Origin: Balneolales bacterium
Lineage (GTDB): Bacteria; Bacteroidota; Rhodothermia; Balneolales; Natronogracilivirgulaceae
Length of the DNA: 64,000 nucleotides
Assembly (NCBI GenBank): GCA_007132975.1
Contig: SLNO01000046.1
Location: 1-64,000, forward strand
Reading direction: 5' to 3'
Every line of letters starts with the position of its first letter. Within the stretch, counting starts at the first letter, position 1. Shown here in pieces: positions 19,586 through 28,550 of this stretch. The notes below the pieces were generated by a model. That model made no database searches, had not been told where the DNA came from, and saw only the letters and a program-made list of their open reading frames with translations. Both the position numbers and the translations under genes were made by a program.

Positions 19586-21016
19586 CTAAATTACGCCTCT
19601 GCGGCTGACAAGTTCTTTCTTTATTGCTTTTGCTTTCTCCTCGGTCAGATCGTAACCCCACATTACCCAAATAGCCAAACCTGCGGTGATTGCTGGAATG
19701 AATATATCAGCGAGACGAAGATTTGTGAGCGTTGAAACAGTCTGGGTGGCGGCATTTTGATCGAAGCCGACAAGTTTAAGGACCAGTCCACCCAGTACAA
19801 GAGCCAGGGCTTGCCCGACTTTCACCATCCACCAGTAAATGGCTCCGAAGGTGCCCTCTTTTCGCGGCATGCCGTTTCTGAGTTCATCAAGGTCACAGAC
19901 GTCTGCCGTCATACTCAGCATGAGCGTGAACAATCCTCCAAGACCAAAAGCCATGAATGGAATGGGCATGAACATGAGCCATGGGTTATCCGGAGTAAAG
20001 CCCCACCATTTGAGGATGTACCCAATAATGGAAAGGGCTGTGGAGATAATGAACGCGTTTCTTTTTCCAGTGAGGTCTGCAATTTTAGAAACGATGGGAA
20101 TCACCAGAAAAGCTGTGGTTAAGGCAGTAACAGTAGAAAACCATGCCGGCCAGTTTCCAGCCATTCCATAATCGCCGTTGAACATGTAGAAAACTATAAT
20201 GAAAAAGCTGAAGGATGCAACCATTTGAAACCCGTTAAATACAAGGAATGTTGCTCCACAGAGTCTGGCAAAGGGTTTGTTTTTTGCAATTAATAATATG
20301 CCGCTGAGAAGGTCTTTCAGATTTGATAGAATTGTTCTGAATGAGAGTTCTTTTCTGTTCTTGATTTTTTCACTGTCTATTCCTCTGCAGAATATTGCCG
20401 GTAACAAGCCCAGAAGCATGCAGGTAACACCCACTGCTATGGAAAGCTGCCTGACACCGGTGGCTTGATCCGCGAACAGATTGGGATTTGCAACCAGCAC
20501 CCAGAACCATGGAACGATCATCCATGCAATCTGGCCAATAGTCTGGGAAAAGGCCATCAGCTTGGTACGCTCATTGTAATCGTCCGTCATTTCATAACCA
20601 AGACCGATCAATGGAGTTGCAAACATGGTATTTCCTACCAGAAAGACCATGGACATAATCAGGAAATACCAGAAATTGTATGTGACGGAATTTGTTTCAT
20701 CAAGCTGCCACAAAAGGATGAAAAATATTCCGCTTAAAATGGCTCCAATAAAAACATAAGGGCGACGACGGCCCCAGCGCGTATTCGTATTGTCAGATAT
20801 GAAACCCATGATAGGGTCAGAAAGGGCATCGAATATCCTTGGCAATCCACCCAGCAAACCGGCAAGAAACGGGTCCATGCCAAACGCCGTAAGCAGAAAA
20901 AACATGAATACACCCAGGGCCCCTGGCAAAAGGTTCAATATGAAGTGGCCGGTCCCGAAGGACACTTTTTGTACGATCGGTACCTTGCCCCTCATCGTGG
21001 TAACTGATTTTTCCAT
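19586..21016 (-). CDS. GPH/MelB-type MFS sugar:cation symporter
   Basis: SDPIMGFISDNTNTRWGRRRPYVFIGAI and LRNGMPRKEGTFGAIYWWMVKVG motifs; paralogue of 34563..35993. Confidence 0.9.
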   Translation of the reverse strand: MEKSVTTMRGKVPIVQKVSFGTGHFILNLLPGALGVFMFFLLTAFGMDPFLAGLLGGLPRIFDALSDPIMGFISDNTNTRWGRRRPYVFIGAILSGIFFILLWQLDETNSVTYNFWYFLIMSMVFLVGNTMFATPLIGLGYEMTDDYNERTKLMAFSQTIGQIAWMIVPWFWVLVANPNLFADQATGVRQLSIAVGVTCMLLGLLPAIFCRGIDSEKIKNRKELSFRTILSNLKDLLSGILLIAKNKPFARLCGATFLVFNGFQMVASFSFFIIVFYMFNGDYGMAGNWPAWFSTVTALTTAFLVIPIVSKIADLTGKRNAFIISTALSIIGYILKWWGFTPDNPWLMFMPIPFMAFGLGGLFTLMLSMTADVCDLDELRNGMPRKEGTFGAIYWWMVKVGQALALVLGGLVLKLVGFDQNAATQTVSTLTNLRLADIFIPAITAGLAIWVMWGYDLTEEKAKAIKKELVSRRGVI

Positions 21017-21175
21017 TGCTTTACGTTGTGTTTTTAATAAATAAAAGCTTTGAACTGCCCATCAGGTCTTAAATATTTTGGTGAAATTTAGACACCTTGA
21101 AAGTTTATAGCTAACAGACGGGATTCTTGAGTGCAATTTGTTCCTCATTAGTAGCCGGACTCTATCCTGCTGGCT

Positions 21176-22465
21176 TTACCTTTCTTCCAGGCGAGCCCTG
21201 ATCTCGGCATCGGTTGGAGGCACAAGTACATCCTGAAGCAAAGAATCCAGATCGCCGTCGTACGTTTTCGTGATGGGCATGCCATCCCTCGTCAATCCAT
21301 CGAAAATGCCTGCATCCACGTAATCCCATATGGCAAACTTTGCCTGAGCCTGCAAGTTTATCAATCCGAAATGATTTTCGGATCCCAGCGGGTTCTGCGC
21401 GTCTTTCCAGGGCTCGTCAAACGCTGAGAAATAGAAAACGGACACATTGTTCTCGTCAGACCAATCTCTGATCAACCGGTGATAAATGCCTGCTTTGTAT
21501 TCATCTATGGCATTAGCCCCGCCCTCGCCATAATATTCATTCGAAACGGTGGCCCATCCGGTTTCACCGATATGAACCGGTTTGTCAGCCCCTACACTTC
21601 TCATATAATCGATGACGCTCTCAAACTGCATCACGGCATAATCGAGTGACCTGTCCATGGCGGAATGCACTTTCTCAAGATCCGAAAGATGCTCTTCTTC
21701 TTCAGGCACCCCCCAAAACAGCGGGTTGTAATGCGTGTCATGCATGGGATAGGTATGCATTGAAATGAAATCAACGGCGTGAATCAGTGCATCCAGATCC
21801 TCATTGTGGTATTCTTCTCCGCCGCCTCCCCAAGACGCGAAGTTATCGGAGCTGGTTATCCAGAGTGTTTCGGGCAGCTCGCCACGGGCTTTCATATCCT
21901 GGAGGTGGTTGACCCAATAGAGTATGATGGAAGGCTCCACATAATATTCTGTAGCCCAGTGCACCATCGCTTCGTTGCCTACGGCAATGACTTTGATGAT
22001 ATCGGGATATTCTTGAGTAAGCTCGGCAGCCTTTGCAATTTCAACGGCATTCCGCGGGGCATCCACATCCCGGATGCGCTCCGGCTCATCGGTCCAGGAG
22101 TGTTTTGCGTCAATCCATGCTCCAAGCATCACGTACATCTCGAATTCCGGATCTTCGTCCTTGAACTCCCTGATTACCTTCAGAAGATTTTCAGCTTCAT
22201 CGAGATGCACATTGTAGGTTCTCAAAAAACGTATCCCCATGGCATGGAGCAATTTGACATCCTCTCTGAGCTGAGGCAAAGTCGGTTGGATATCCCTTGT
22301 GGTCTCCCGGTAAGCTCCGAATGAAATTGCCCTGTAATAGGGATCGCCAAGAATTTCCTCTGCCGTTATGGTAATGGTTGAGAAGTCGCGGTCCGGTTGA
22401 TTGGCACAGGAAGACATGACAAGAAGTATAAATAGCGTGGCTGAAGTTATTATCTTGGCTTTCAT
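21176..22465 (-). CDS. GH17-like lipoprotein
   Basis: Lipobox LVMSSC; IAVGNEAMVHW and HIGETGWATVS motifs; sequence similar to 17703..18647 product. Confidence 0.85.
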   Translation of the reverse strand: MKAKIITSATLFILLVMSSCANQPDRDFSTITITAEEILGDPYYRAISFGAYRETTRDIQPTLPQLREDVKLLHAMGIRFLRTYNVHLDEAENLLKVIREFKDEDPEFEMYVMLGAWIDAKHSWTDEPERIRDVDAPRNAVEIAKAAELTQEYPDIIKVIAVGNEAMVHWATEYYVEPSIILYWVNHLQDMKARGELPETLWITSSDNFASWGGGGEEYHNEDLDALIHAVDFISMHTYPMHDTHYNPLFWGVPEEEEHLSDLEKVHSAMDRSLDYAVMQFESVIDYMRSVGADKPVHIGETGWATVSNEYYGEGGANAIDEYKAGIYHRLIRDWSDENNVSVFYFSAFDEPWKDAQNPLGSENHFGLINLQAQAKFAIWDYVDAGIFDGLTRDGMPITKTYDGDLDSLLQDVLVPPTDAEIRARLEER

Positions 22466-22474
22466 GATCTTTTG

Positions 22475-25400
22475 TTATTGGTTTAGGTGAGATTCTTTCA
22501 GAAAAACGGTGATTTTTTTTACGTTACCGTTGCGCATGAATATTTCACTGCTTGTCGCCGCATCAAGTTCAAGCCCTGGGAAATCTTTCGTCACTGCGTT
22601 ATCAAATGTGACCTGGATGGCATCAGAATCTGAGACTTTGTAGATGACTGGCACCTGACAAATTGAAAAACAGACCGAATTTTGCGGGAGATCGAGCATT
22701 TCTCTTTTTTGACTTACGTTCACAAATTCCATTTTTTGCTGCGAATCAGTAAACTCACGCCTGGCAAGCATTTTCGGGATGAAGCCTAAAACACCATTAT
22801 CCATGGTCACTCCCAGTTCGGCTATGCTGACGAGTATGTCCTCTTTTACCTGCCCTGTCATACCAGGTTGCTGCGCGCCTCTGTGCTTTGGCGTGTGCGA
22901 ATAGGGGTCTGTTGGATAAGCGCCATACAACTCCGGCGTTTTGTGAATGCCAATTCCATCCCCGATATCCCTGAAATGGACAAGCAATCTCTTCAGCACT
23001 GATGCGTCCACCGGCTTTTCCGAGGCATCAAGATACACTTCCGCAACAGCCAGGTGGAGTTTTGAGACCATATGCCAGTATATGGATCCAAGCCCCTCAT
23101 ATGAAAAAAAAGTACCTGAGCGCCCTGTGAATGCTTTATGATGGAATACCTTCTCAAAAACATCCAACAGATACTCTTTTTCTTGCTCTGCAAGCGAACT
23201 GTATTCTGTTACTTTCAGAGCACGCAGCGCCGCCTTCAGGTCTGAGGCATTCCTGAAGTTTCCATTGAAGTGGTACTTGCCGTTGATGTCTTTTTGAATG
23301 ATGCTATTGTTGCGTTCCGCCGCCATTTTTGAGAGAAGCACGGAGCCTTCAACTGCGGCTTCAGGCACATTGTTTTTAGCGAGAAAACCGGGCAACTCCT
23401 TATCAGGATAAAGCAGATAGCTGTTTTGATCTTCGCGGAACAGCGCGCTTTCCTTTAACGCATCCAGGACCAGCACACTCTGATCCGGTGCAAGATACCC
23501 AGAACTGAGAACGGCAACCTGACCTTCAAGCATTTCGCTCAGATGGGAGATGGAGATACCGTTCTTACTGTAGCTGATCAGGTTGTAGGAGTGGAAGAGG
23601 TCATCACCGCGACGATTCGCCAGGATACTGTGCTCCAGGAATTTCAATGCGGATTGTATGCATTGTACTGTTTCCGAAAGTTTGAGTACGGCCATTTCAC
23701 CACTGAAACCCCGGTTGTAGACTTCCATCCTGAAATCGCTGCCGGCCTCACCAAGGGCATCCGTGAGGGCCTTGCGATGCTGATCGTCGATGGAAGCACC
23801 AAGCAGGTGCTCATGAGTACCTAAAGAGTTTGAAATCCTGTTAAAAAACTCCTTCAACTCCTTTGAAATATGAATCTCGGACGCGGTTTCGCTCATCAAT
23901 ATCTGCTCGAGAAACCTCAGGAACCTGCGGAGATAGTACAGAGTGACCATTGAGGCTCCGTTTCCGACCAGCGCGTTGTTTGCATCATTCCATTCGGGAC
24001 GCTGCGTGTTCAGCCAAATACCGGCCTCAGGTACAAAATTTGAAATTTTTGCCAGTACCGTCGCAAGGATCTTCTCCAGGAAATTGACACGGTGTATCTC
24101 ATCGCTTTTATTTGTCAGCAAGGCGCCGTCAGCACCCATTTCCACAACTCGGTCTCTGATCTGCTCATCAAGTGGTCCATCAAAAGAAATCGTATTCTGG
24201 GGATCTTCCGTTATTTTGGAATATTCCGCGATTCGATAGGGAACATTGGCATAGACAAAGCATTTCCTGTCAAGCAATCTGGAAAGTGCTTCCGGATCGT
24301 AACGATGATAAAATTCGAGAAACTTTAGCAGATAGATAATCTGATGGTCACCCCAGTAACCGATATACGACCAGGGATTGTCCGGTTCAATGGTTTCCCA
24401 GTCAAAGCCACTTTTAGTGATGCGGTACGGGTTGTACCCGTCAAAAGTGGAATTGTTCAGGAACTTGAAAATCATACCTTCAATAAAACCGGGGTATGAA
24501 TAGGCAAGCGCCTCCCAATTTTGAAAAATATCGCGCCAGTTGCCCTCATAGTCCAGGATCTTTGACCCGTCTTTTTCACTGTGAGTATTGATGGAGAACT
24601 GGTTCCAGGGCCTGCTTGGATCTCCGTGCCTGCGGCTGAATTTCAATGGCAGATATTCATAAGAGAGCCTGTAGAGATCCGGATCGTCAATTTCTTCTAT
24701 TTTCTGATACAGTTCTGTGTTGCTAAATTCCTTATCCAGGCTTACTATCACATCCCTGTTACGCTCATAAACATTACGTGATGCATTGAGGAGATATTCG
24801 GAGAAGTCTTTCTTTTCGATCTTGTAATTATGATCGAAAATCCCCCCCCTCATAATATTGAAGAGCACGTTGGAAAAATGCCTGGCATCCTTACGGTAGT
24901 CGCGTGACTTTCTCAGTCCGTCAGCACCGGCAACTAGTGCGTAAAGCTTGCGGCTCCCCGTTTGAATGTCCTCGTCGACTGTTTTTCCAATGTTCGGATT
25001 AGTCAGGATCTGGTGATTCAGCTCGGCTATTCCAGCGTGGTTTTGATTAACATTCGCAACAATGGTCCATTTTTTATCAGAGCCTGCAGGTATTCTCACA
25101 GTTTTCTTGATGAAATAAGCCCCCTTCTCGCCTTTCACATCCGTTTCAGTCGAAATGGTCTTATCCTCCCGGAAATTATCGAGCTGAAGTGAGGATAAGA
25201 GGTACTGCGGCTTTTCCAGCCCCATGGACCAGGCGACATTTGCTTTCAGGGCTTCACTTGGCTCTGCCTTGTCAACGATTATGGCACTCAATGCATAAAT
25301 GGCCATGCCGGTATCGGCGACCAGTTCGCTGCGCTTGTAAGCATCCACGAGGTTGCTTGACTTTATTTGCACATCAGGATCAACACCGAAGGGAAGGATA

Positions 25401-25891
25401 TTCTGAATGCCGTCGATGAATGTCAGATCATAGTCCCGGTCTGATTCGTTGATGATTTCGGCTTTCCTGACAAACCCGAAGAGATTGCTTGTGTTCCATT
25501 GGTAACGGAATATCAGACCAAAATGATGGTTGATCTCTTCAAAAAGTATCTTGTTACCATGAAAATTCTTGTACAGGTTGCGGGTCTTTTCATGTTTTGA
25601 AGAGCAGCGGTCTGAGAATGGCTCCCACAGCTCCGATTCCCCTCCGTTTTTTACTTTAATGATTGTTTTGCTGCCGGTGGTTTCAAAGGACTCCGTAATT
25701 TTGTCATCGGTGTAATACGGAAACAGGGAAAATTCGTTGTTCTTTCTGCCAGCCGTTAGGCCGCCGTTACTTGAAACAAACATCCAGTGGTTAGAATCAC
25801 TTACGATGCTCATAAAAAAAGGACGCATCGCATTATGGTTTGATATCTTAAACCACTCCCCCCCTTCGAAATTTTCTGTTGTTATTGACAA
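22475..25891 (-). CDS. GH149-like beta-1,3-glucan/oligoglucan phosphorylase (GH94-related)
   Basis: 1138 aa; KFSRRHGDPSRPWNQFSI, YEGNWRDIFQNWEALAYSYPGFIEGMIFKFLN, EPDNPWSYIGYWGDHQIIYLLKFLE, LNTQRPEWNDANNALVGNG; strong paralogue of 36187..39600. Confidence 0.7.
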   Translation of the reverse strand: MSITTENFEGGEWFKISNHNAMRPFFMSIVSDSNHWMFVSSNGGLTAGRKNNEFSLFPYYTDDKITESFETTGSKTIIKVKNGGESELWEPFSDRCSSKHEKTRNLYKNFHGNKILFEEINHHFGLIFRYQWNTSNLFGFVRKAEIINESDRDYDLTFIDGIQNILPFGVDPDVQIKSSNLVDAYKRSELVADTGMAIYALSAIIVDKAEPSEALKANVAWSMGLEKPQYLLSSLQLDNFREDKTISTETDVKGEKGAYFIKKTVRIPAGSDKKWTIVANVNQNHAGIAELNHQILTNPNIGKTVDEDIQTGSRKLYALVAGADGLRKSRDYRKDARHFSNVLFNIMRGGIFDHNYKIEKKDFSEYLLNASRNVYERNRDVIVSLDKEFSNTELYQKIEEIDDPDLYRLSYEYLPLKFSRRHGDPSRPWNQFSINTHSEKDGSKILDYEGNWRDIFQNWEALAYSYPGFIEGMIFKFLNNSTFDGYNPYRITKSGFDWETIEPDNPWSYIGYWGDHQIIYLLKFLEFYHRYDPEALSRLLDRKCFVYANVPYRIAEYSKITEDPQNTISFDGPLDEQIRDRVVEMGADGALLTNKSDEIHRVNFLEKILATVLAKISNFVPEAGIWLNTQRPEWNDANNALVGNGASMVTLYYLRRFLRFLEQILMSETASEIHISKELKEFFNRISNSLGTHEHLLGASIDDQHRKALTDALGEAGSDFRMEVYNRGFSGEMAVLKLSETVQCIQSALKFLEHSILANRRGDDLFHSYNLISYSKNGISISHLSEMLEGQVAVLSSGYLAPDQSVLVLDALKESALFREDQNSYLLYPDKELPGFLAKNNVPEAAVEGSVLLSKMAAERNNSIIQKDINGKYHFNGNFRNASDLKAALRALKVTEYSSLAEQEKEYLLDVFEKVFHHKAFTGRSGTFFSYEGLGSIYWHMVSKLHLAVAEVYLDASEKPVDASVLKRLLVHFRDIGDGIGIHKTPELYGAYPTDPYSHTPKHRGAQQPGMTGQVKEDILVSIAELGVTMDNGVLGFIPKMLARREFTDSQQKMEFVNVSQKREMLDLPQNSVCFSICQVPVIYKVSDSDAIQVTFDNAVTKDFPGLELDAATSSEIFMRNGNVKKITVFLKESHLNQ

Positions 25892-25958
25892 TGTTATAGA
25901 GATTTTTGGGATTTACAAGACACGCAAAAAATGGCGATTGGCCAGCAATACGAGCAAT

Positions 25959-26798
25959 CTACTCGGCATAAACTCTCACATAGTCTACCAGCATCGTTTG
26001 AGGAAACGGAGTCAGTTGATTGGGTGATCCAACAAAAGTTCCGCCCACTGCTACGTTCAGGATGATGTAGAACGTATTGTGATTAAAAACCCACTCATTG
26101 CTTCCTGTGTCTTCCGGGGTGAATGTGGCGTATTTGGTATCATCCACAAAGAAATCAATGAAATCAGGTCCCCATTCAATCGCAAAAACGTGGAATTTGG
26201 TATCAAACCTGGAGCCGGAAAGCCGGAAACTTCTTGTAATGGCATTACCTGCTGAATAACCGGGACCGTGAAGGCTTCCGTGTACGACGGTTGGCTCCTG
26301 ACCGCGGTACTCCATAATGTCAATTTCACCAATCTGAGGCCAGATAACCGTACCGTTTGAGTCATCACCGAGCAACCAGAATGCCGGCCAGATGCCTTGA
26401 CCGAAGGGCAGTTTTATACTGGCTTCAAAACGACCAAAGGTGGTTTCGAACAGACCTCTTGTGAGAATCTTGGCTGATGTGTATTCAGAACCTTCATAGG
26501 ATTCCCGGCGTGCCGTAATATGAAGCATGCCGTCTTCAACCTTGATATTTTCAGGTCTGTCAGTGTAGTACTGAAGTTCCTGGTTTCCCCAGCCGGGCTG
26601 ACCGAAAATCTCAACTCCGGTGCCAATATCGTGAATCCATTTTTCTGGATTAACACTACCGTCCACGTCAAATTCATCGGACCAGACAAGTCTTGGGAAC
26701 CTTTCATCGTCATCGTTTTGATTGCTGCATCCCCAAACAAGGGATGCAGCAATACATACGATGGCTGTAAACAAAAGAGAGGGATATTTCGATTTCAT
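25959..26798 (-). CDS. GH16 family beta-glucanase lipoprotein
   Basis: SLVWGC lipobox; GEIDIMEYRGQEP catalytic motif; ILNVAVGGTFVGSP. Confidence 0.93.
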   Translation of the reverse strand: MKSKYPSLLFTAIVCIAASLVWGCSNQNDDDERFPRLVWSDEFDVDGSVNPEKWIHDIGTGVEIFGQPGWGNQELQYYTDRPENIKVEDGMLHITARRESYEGSEYTSAKILTRGLFETTFGRFEASIKLPFGQGIWPAFWLLGDDSNGTVIWPQIGEIDIMEYRGQEPTVVHGSLHGPGYSAGNAITRSFRLSGSRFDTKFHVFAIEWGPDFIDFFVDDTKYATFTPEDTGSNEWVFNHNTFYIILNVAVGGTFVGSPNQLTPFPQTMLVDYVRVYAE

Positions 26799-26896
26799 CT
26801 GTTTAAATCAAATTAGATTTAAAAGGACAGAATGAATTCACATGGCAGGATTTAATCATGCTCCTGTGTGTCAGCCGGAGGCTGCCATGTTCATTT
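26796..26896 (-). repeat. Intercistronic leader element, copy 3 (divergent, ~101 bp)
   Basis: Shares CATCTGTTTAAA start, CTGTGTGTCAG core and terminal CAT-TGTTTAAAAT with the two copies at 28320-28513; stem arms changed on both sides. Confidence 0.7.
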
Positions 26897-26909
26897 CATG
26901 TGTTTAAAA

Positions 26910-28322
26910 TCATTCCGCATCTGCATTGAACAGGTAGATATTGTCTACCCAGATCGTTGCGCCTTGCAAAGCCGGACCCTCATCAGAATCAAAGATTATC
27001 TGTCCGAGGTTGGATCTGTTCGCCATACCTCTGATGTCGACAAGAACTCTTACCCACTCGCCTGACACCAGACCGGTATTGCTTCGAACAGTTGCAGATG
27101 CTGAGCTTTCATTCCCGCCGACATTATTCACGATCCTGGCCCTGAAAGCTGATCCCGGTGGAACATCATCAGGCAGGAAGATATGCAGGGAGAGGTGCGT
27201 CATGTTGCTACCATCGATGGTAGGCACATTCTGCCGGAACTCAATGCCTACAAAGTTGAAGTTTTCGTATCCCAGGATGCGATTACCCTCAATTTCAAAG
27301 TCATTTGACGTAGTGGTCTGGAACGGCTCGTAAAAACCGTTGTAGAAGTCCACCGGCACGTCATCATAGAAATCACTGAAGATGGAGATCACATTAGCTG
27401 GGTCCTCGGTGGGAGTGGGTGCAAAAATAAACTCACCCACTGATTCCAACTTAAGGGAACCAATGGCGGGTTGTCCGGCAACTGATGCCGTGATTTCAGC
27501 ATCACCGGCTCCGACAACTGTTACGCGACCTGACTCATCAACCGTTGCGACTGAGGGGTTCGAGGAGTTGAATGAAAAATATGACGGAGCAGCGATAATC
27601 GTCACATCCTGTCCATCCGCCTGATTGATGGTGTAGTTCAGACCTGTAACCTGGGTTCCGGATCCAATAAAGCTGGTCTGGGTAATATCCTGACCGTTAA
27701 AGATTGCTGGACGCGGCTGTGCCAGGGTTGCCAGGTTTTCATACTTCAGCTGGTCAATCCAGAATGTATACCCTTCACCGTTCTCAGGTCCCGCTGCATA
27801 CCAGAACAATCCCCGGCTTTCCCTAAGGAACGAGGCATCAGGAATGGGGATTATGTACTTCCGCCAGTTTGTGGTAAGTCTCAGATTCCTCCGTGATACT
27901 TCGAATCTGTTGCCCAGGAAATCCTGGCCAAAACCAATGTCGCCAAGCGTTCCGCCTCTTGTTGCTTTGGCATAGAAGGTCAGTGCATTGTATGAAGAAA
28001 GGTTTCTTCCTCCAAAATCATCCCTGAAAATGGCACCGGCAAACGCTCCGGCGGGATCTCCTACGTTAGGCACATCAAAGCGCATGGAAGCGCCTCTGTT
28101 GCCGAAAAATACATCCGAATCTACCGAGAAGGCATCTGCTACGGATCCTTCGTAGGGATAGTATTCAAGCCCCGGGCTAAAGCTGTTGATGAAGACTTCA
28201 GGATTGGAAGTAAGATCCGGTTCTGACAATCCATCAACAGAGCGTTCGCAGGCTGCGACGCTGAGCAGCAACAACAAACTTGCCGCCAGGACGGGTTTCA
28301 TATTGTTTATGACTGATTTCAT
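26910..28322 (-). CDS. Surface lipoprotein: two jelly-roll/CBM-like domains around a Big_2-type Ig domain
   Basis: Lipobox LLLLLSVAAC; FWIDQLKYENL and IWVDNIYLF domain ends; central SNPSVATVDESGRVTVVGAGDAEITA (Big_2). Confidence 0.75.
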   Translation of the reverse strand: MKSVINNMKPVLAASLLLLLSVAACERSVDGLSEPDLTSNPEVFINSFSPGLEYYPYEGSVADAFSVDSDVFFGNRGASMRFDVPNVGDPAGAFAGAIFRDDFGGRNLSSYNALTFYAKATRGGTLGDIGFGQDFLGNRFEVSRRNLRLTTNWRKYIIPIPDASFLRESRGLFWYAAGPENGEGYTFWIDQLKYENLATLAQPRPAIFNGQDITQTSFIGSGTQVTGLNYTINQADGQDVTIIAAPSYFSFNSSNPSVATVDESGRVTVVGAGDAEITASVAGQPAIGSLKLESVGEFIFAPTPTEDPANVISIFSDFYDDVPVDFYNGFYEPFQTTTSNDFEIEGNRILGYENFNFVGIEFRQNVPTIDGSNMTHLSLHIFLPDDVPPGSAFRARIVNNVGGNESSASATVRSNTGLVSGEWVRVLVDIRGMANRSNLGQIIFDSDEGPALQGATIWVDNIYLFNADAE

Positions 28323-28550
28323 CTGTTTAAAAAATTTTGATTTATGAGGTCAGATAGAATATTCATGACAATTTTGATCATACGACTGTGTGTCAGTGCT
28401 TCGATCATGAATATTTCATCTGTTTATAATCTTTTGATTTATTTGGTCACATAGAATATTCATGATGATTTTAGTCATAAGACTGTGTGTCAGTACTTCG
28501 ATCATGAATATTTCATCTGCTTAAAATGTTGGATTCATAAGGTTATCTGA
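28320..28550 (-). repeat. 97-bp tandem repeat (2 full copies 28320-28416, 28417-28513 plus partial from 28514)
   Basis: CATCTGTTTA..AATATTCATGA..GACTGTGTGTCAG..TCGATCATGAATATTT repeated head to tail; includes an 11-bp perfect inverted repeat per unit. Confidence 0.9.

Noticed and set aside
28320-28550. Tandem repeat considered as a CRISPR array
   Set aside because: Units are adjacent 97-bp copies with no unique spacers and no cas genes nearby.
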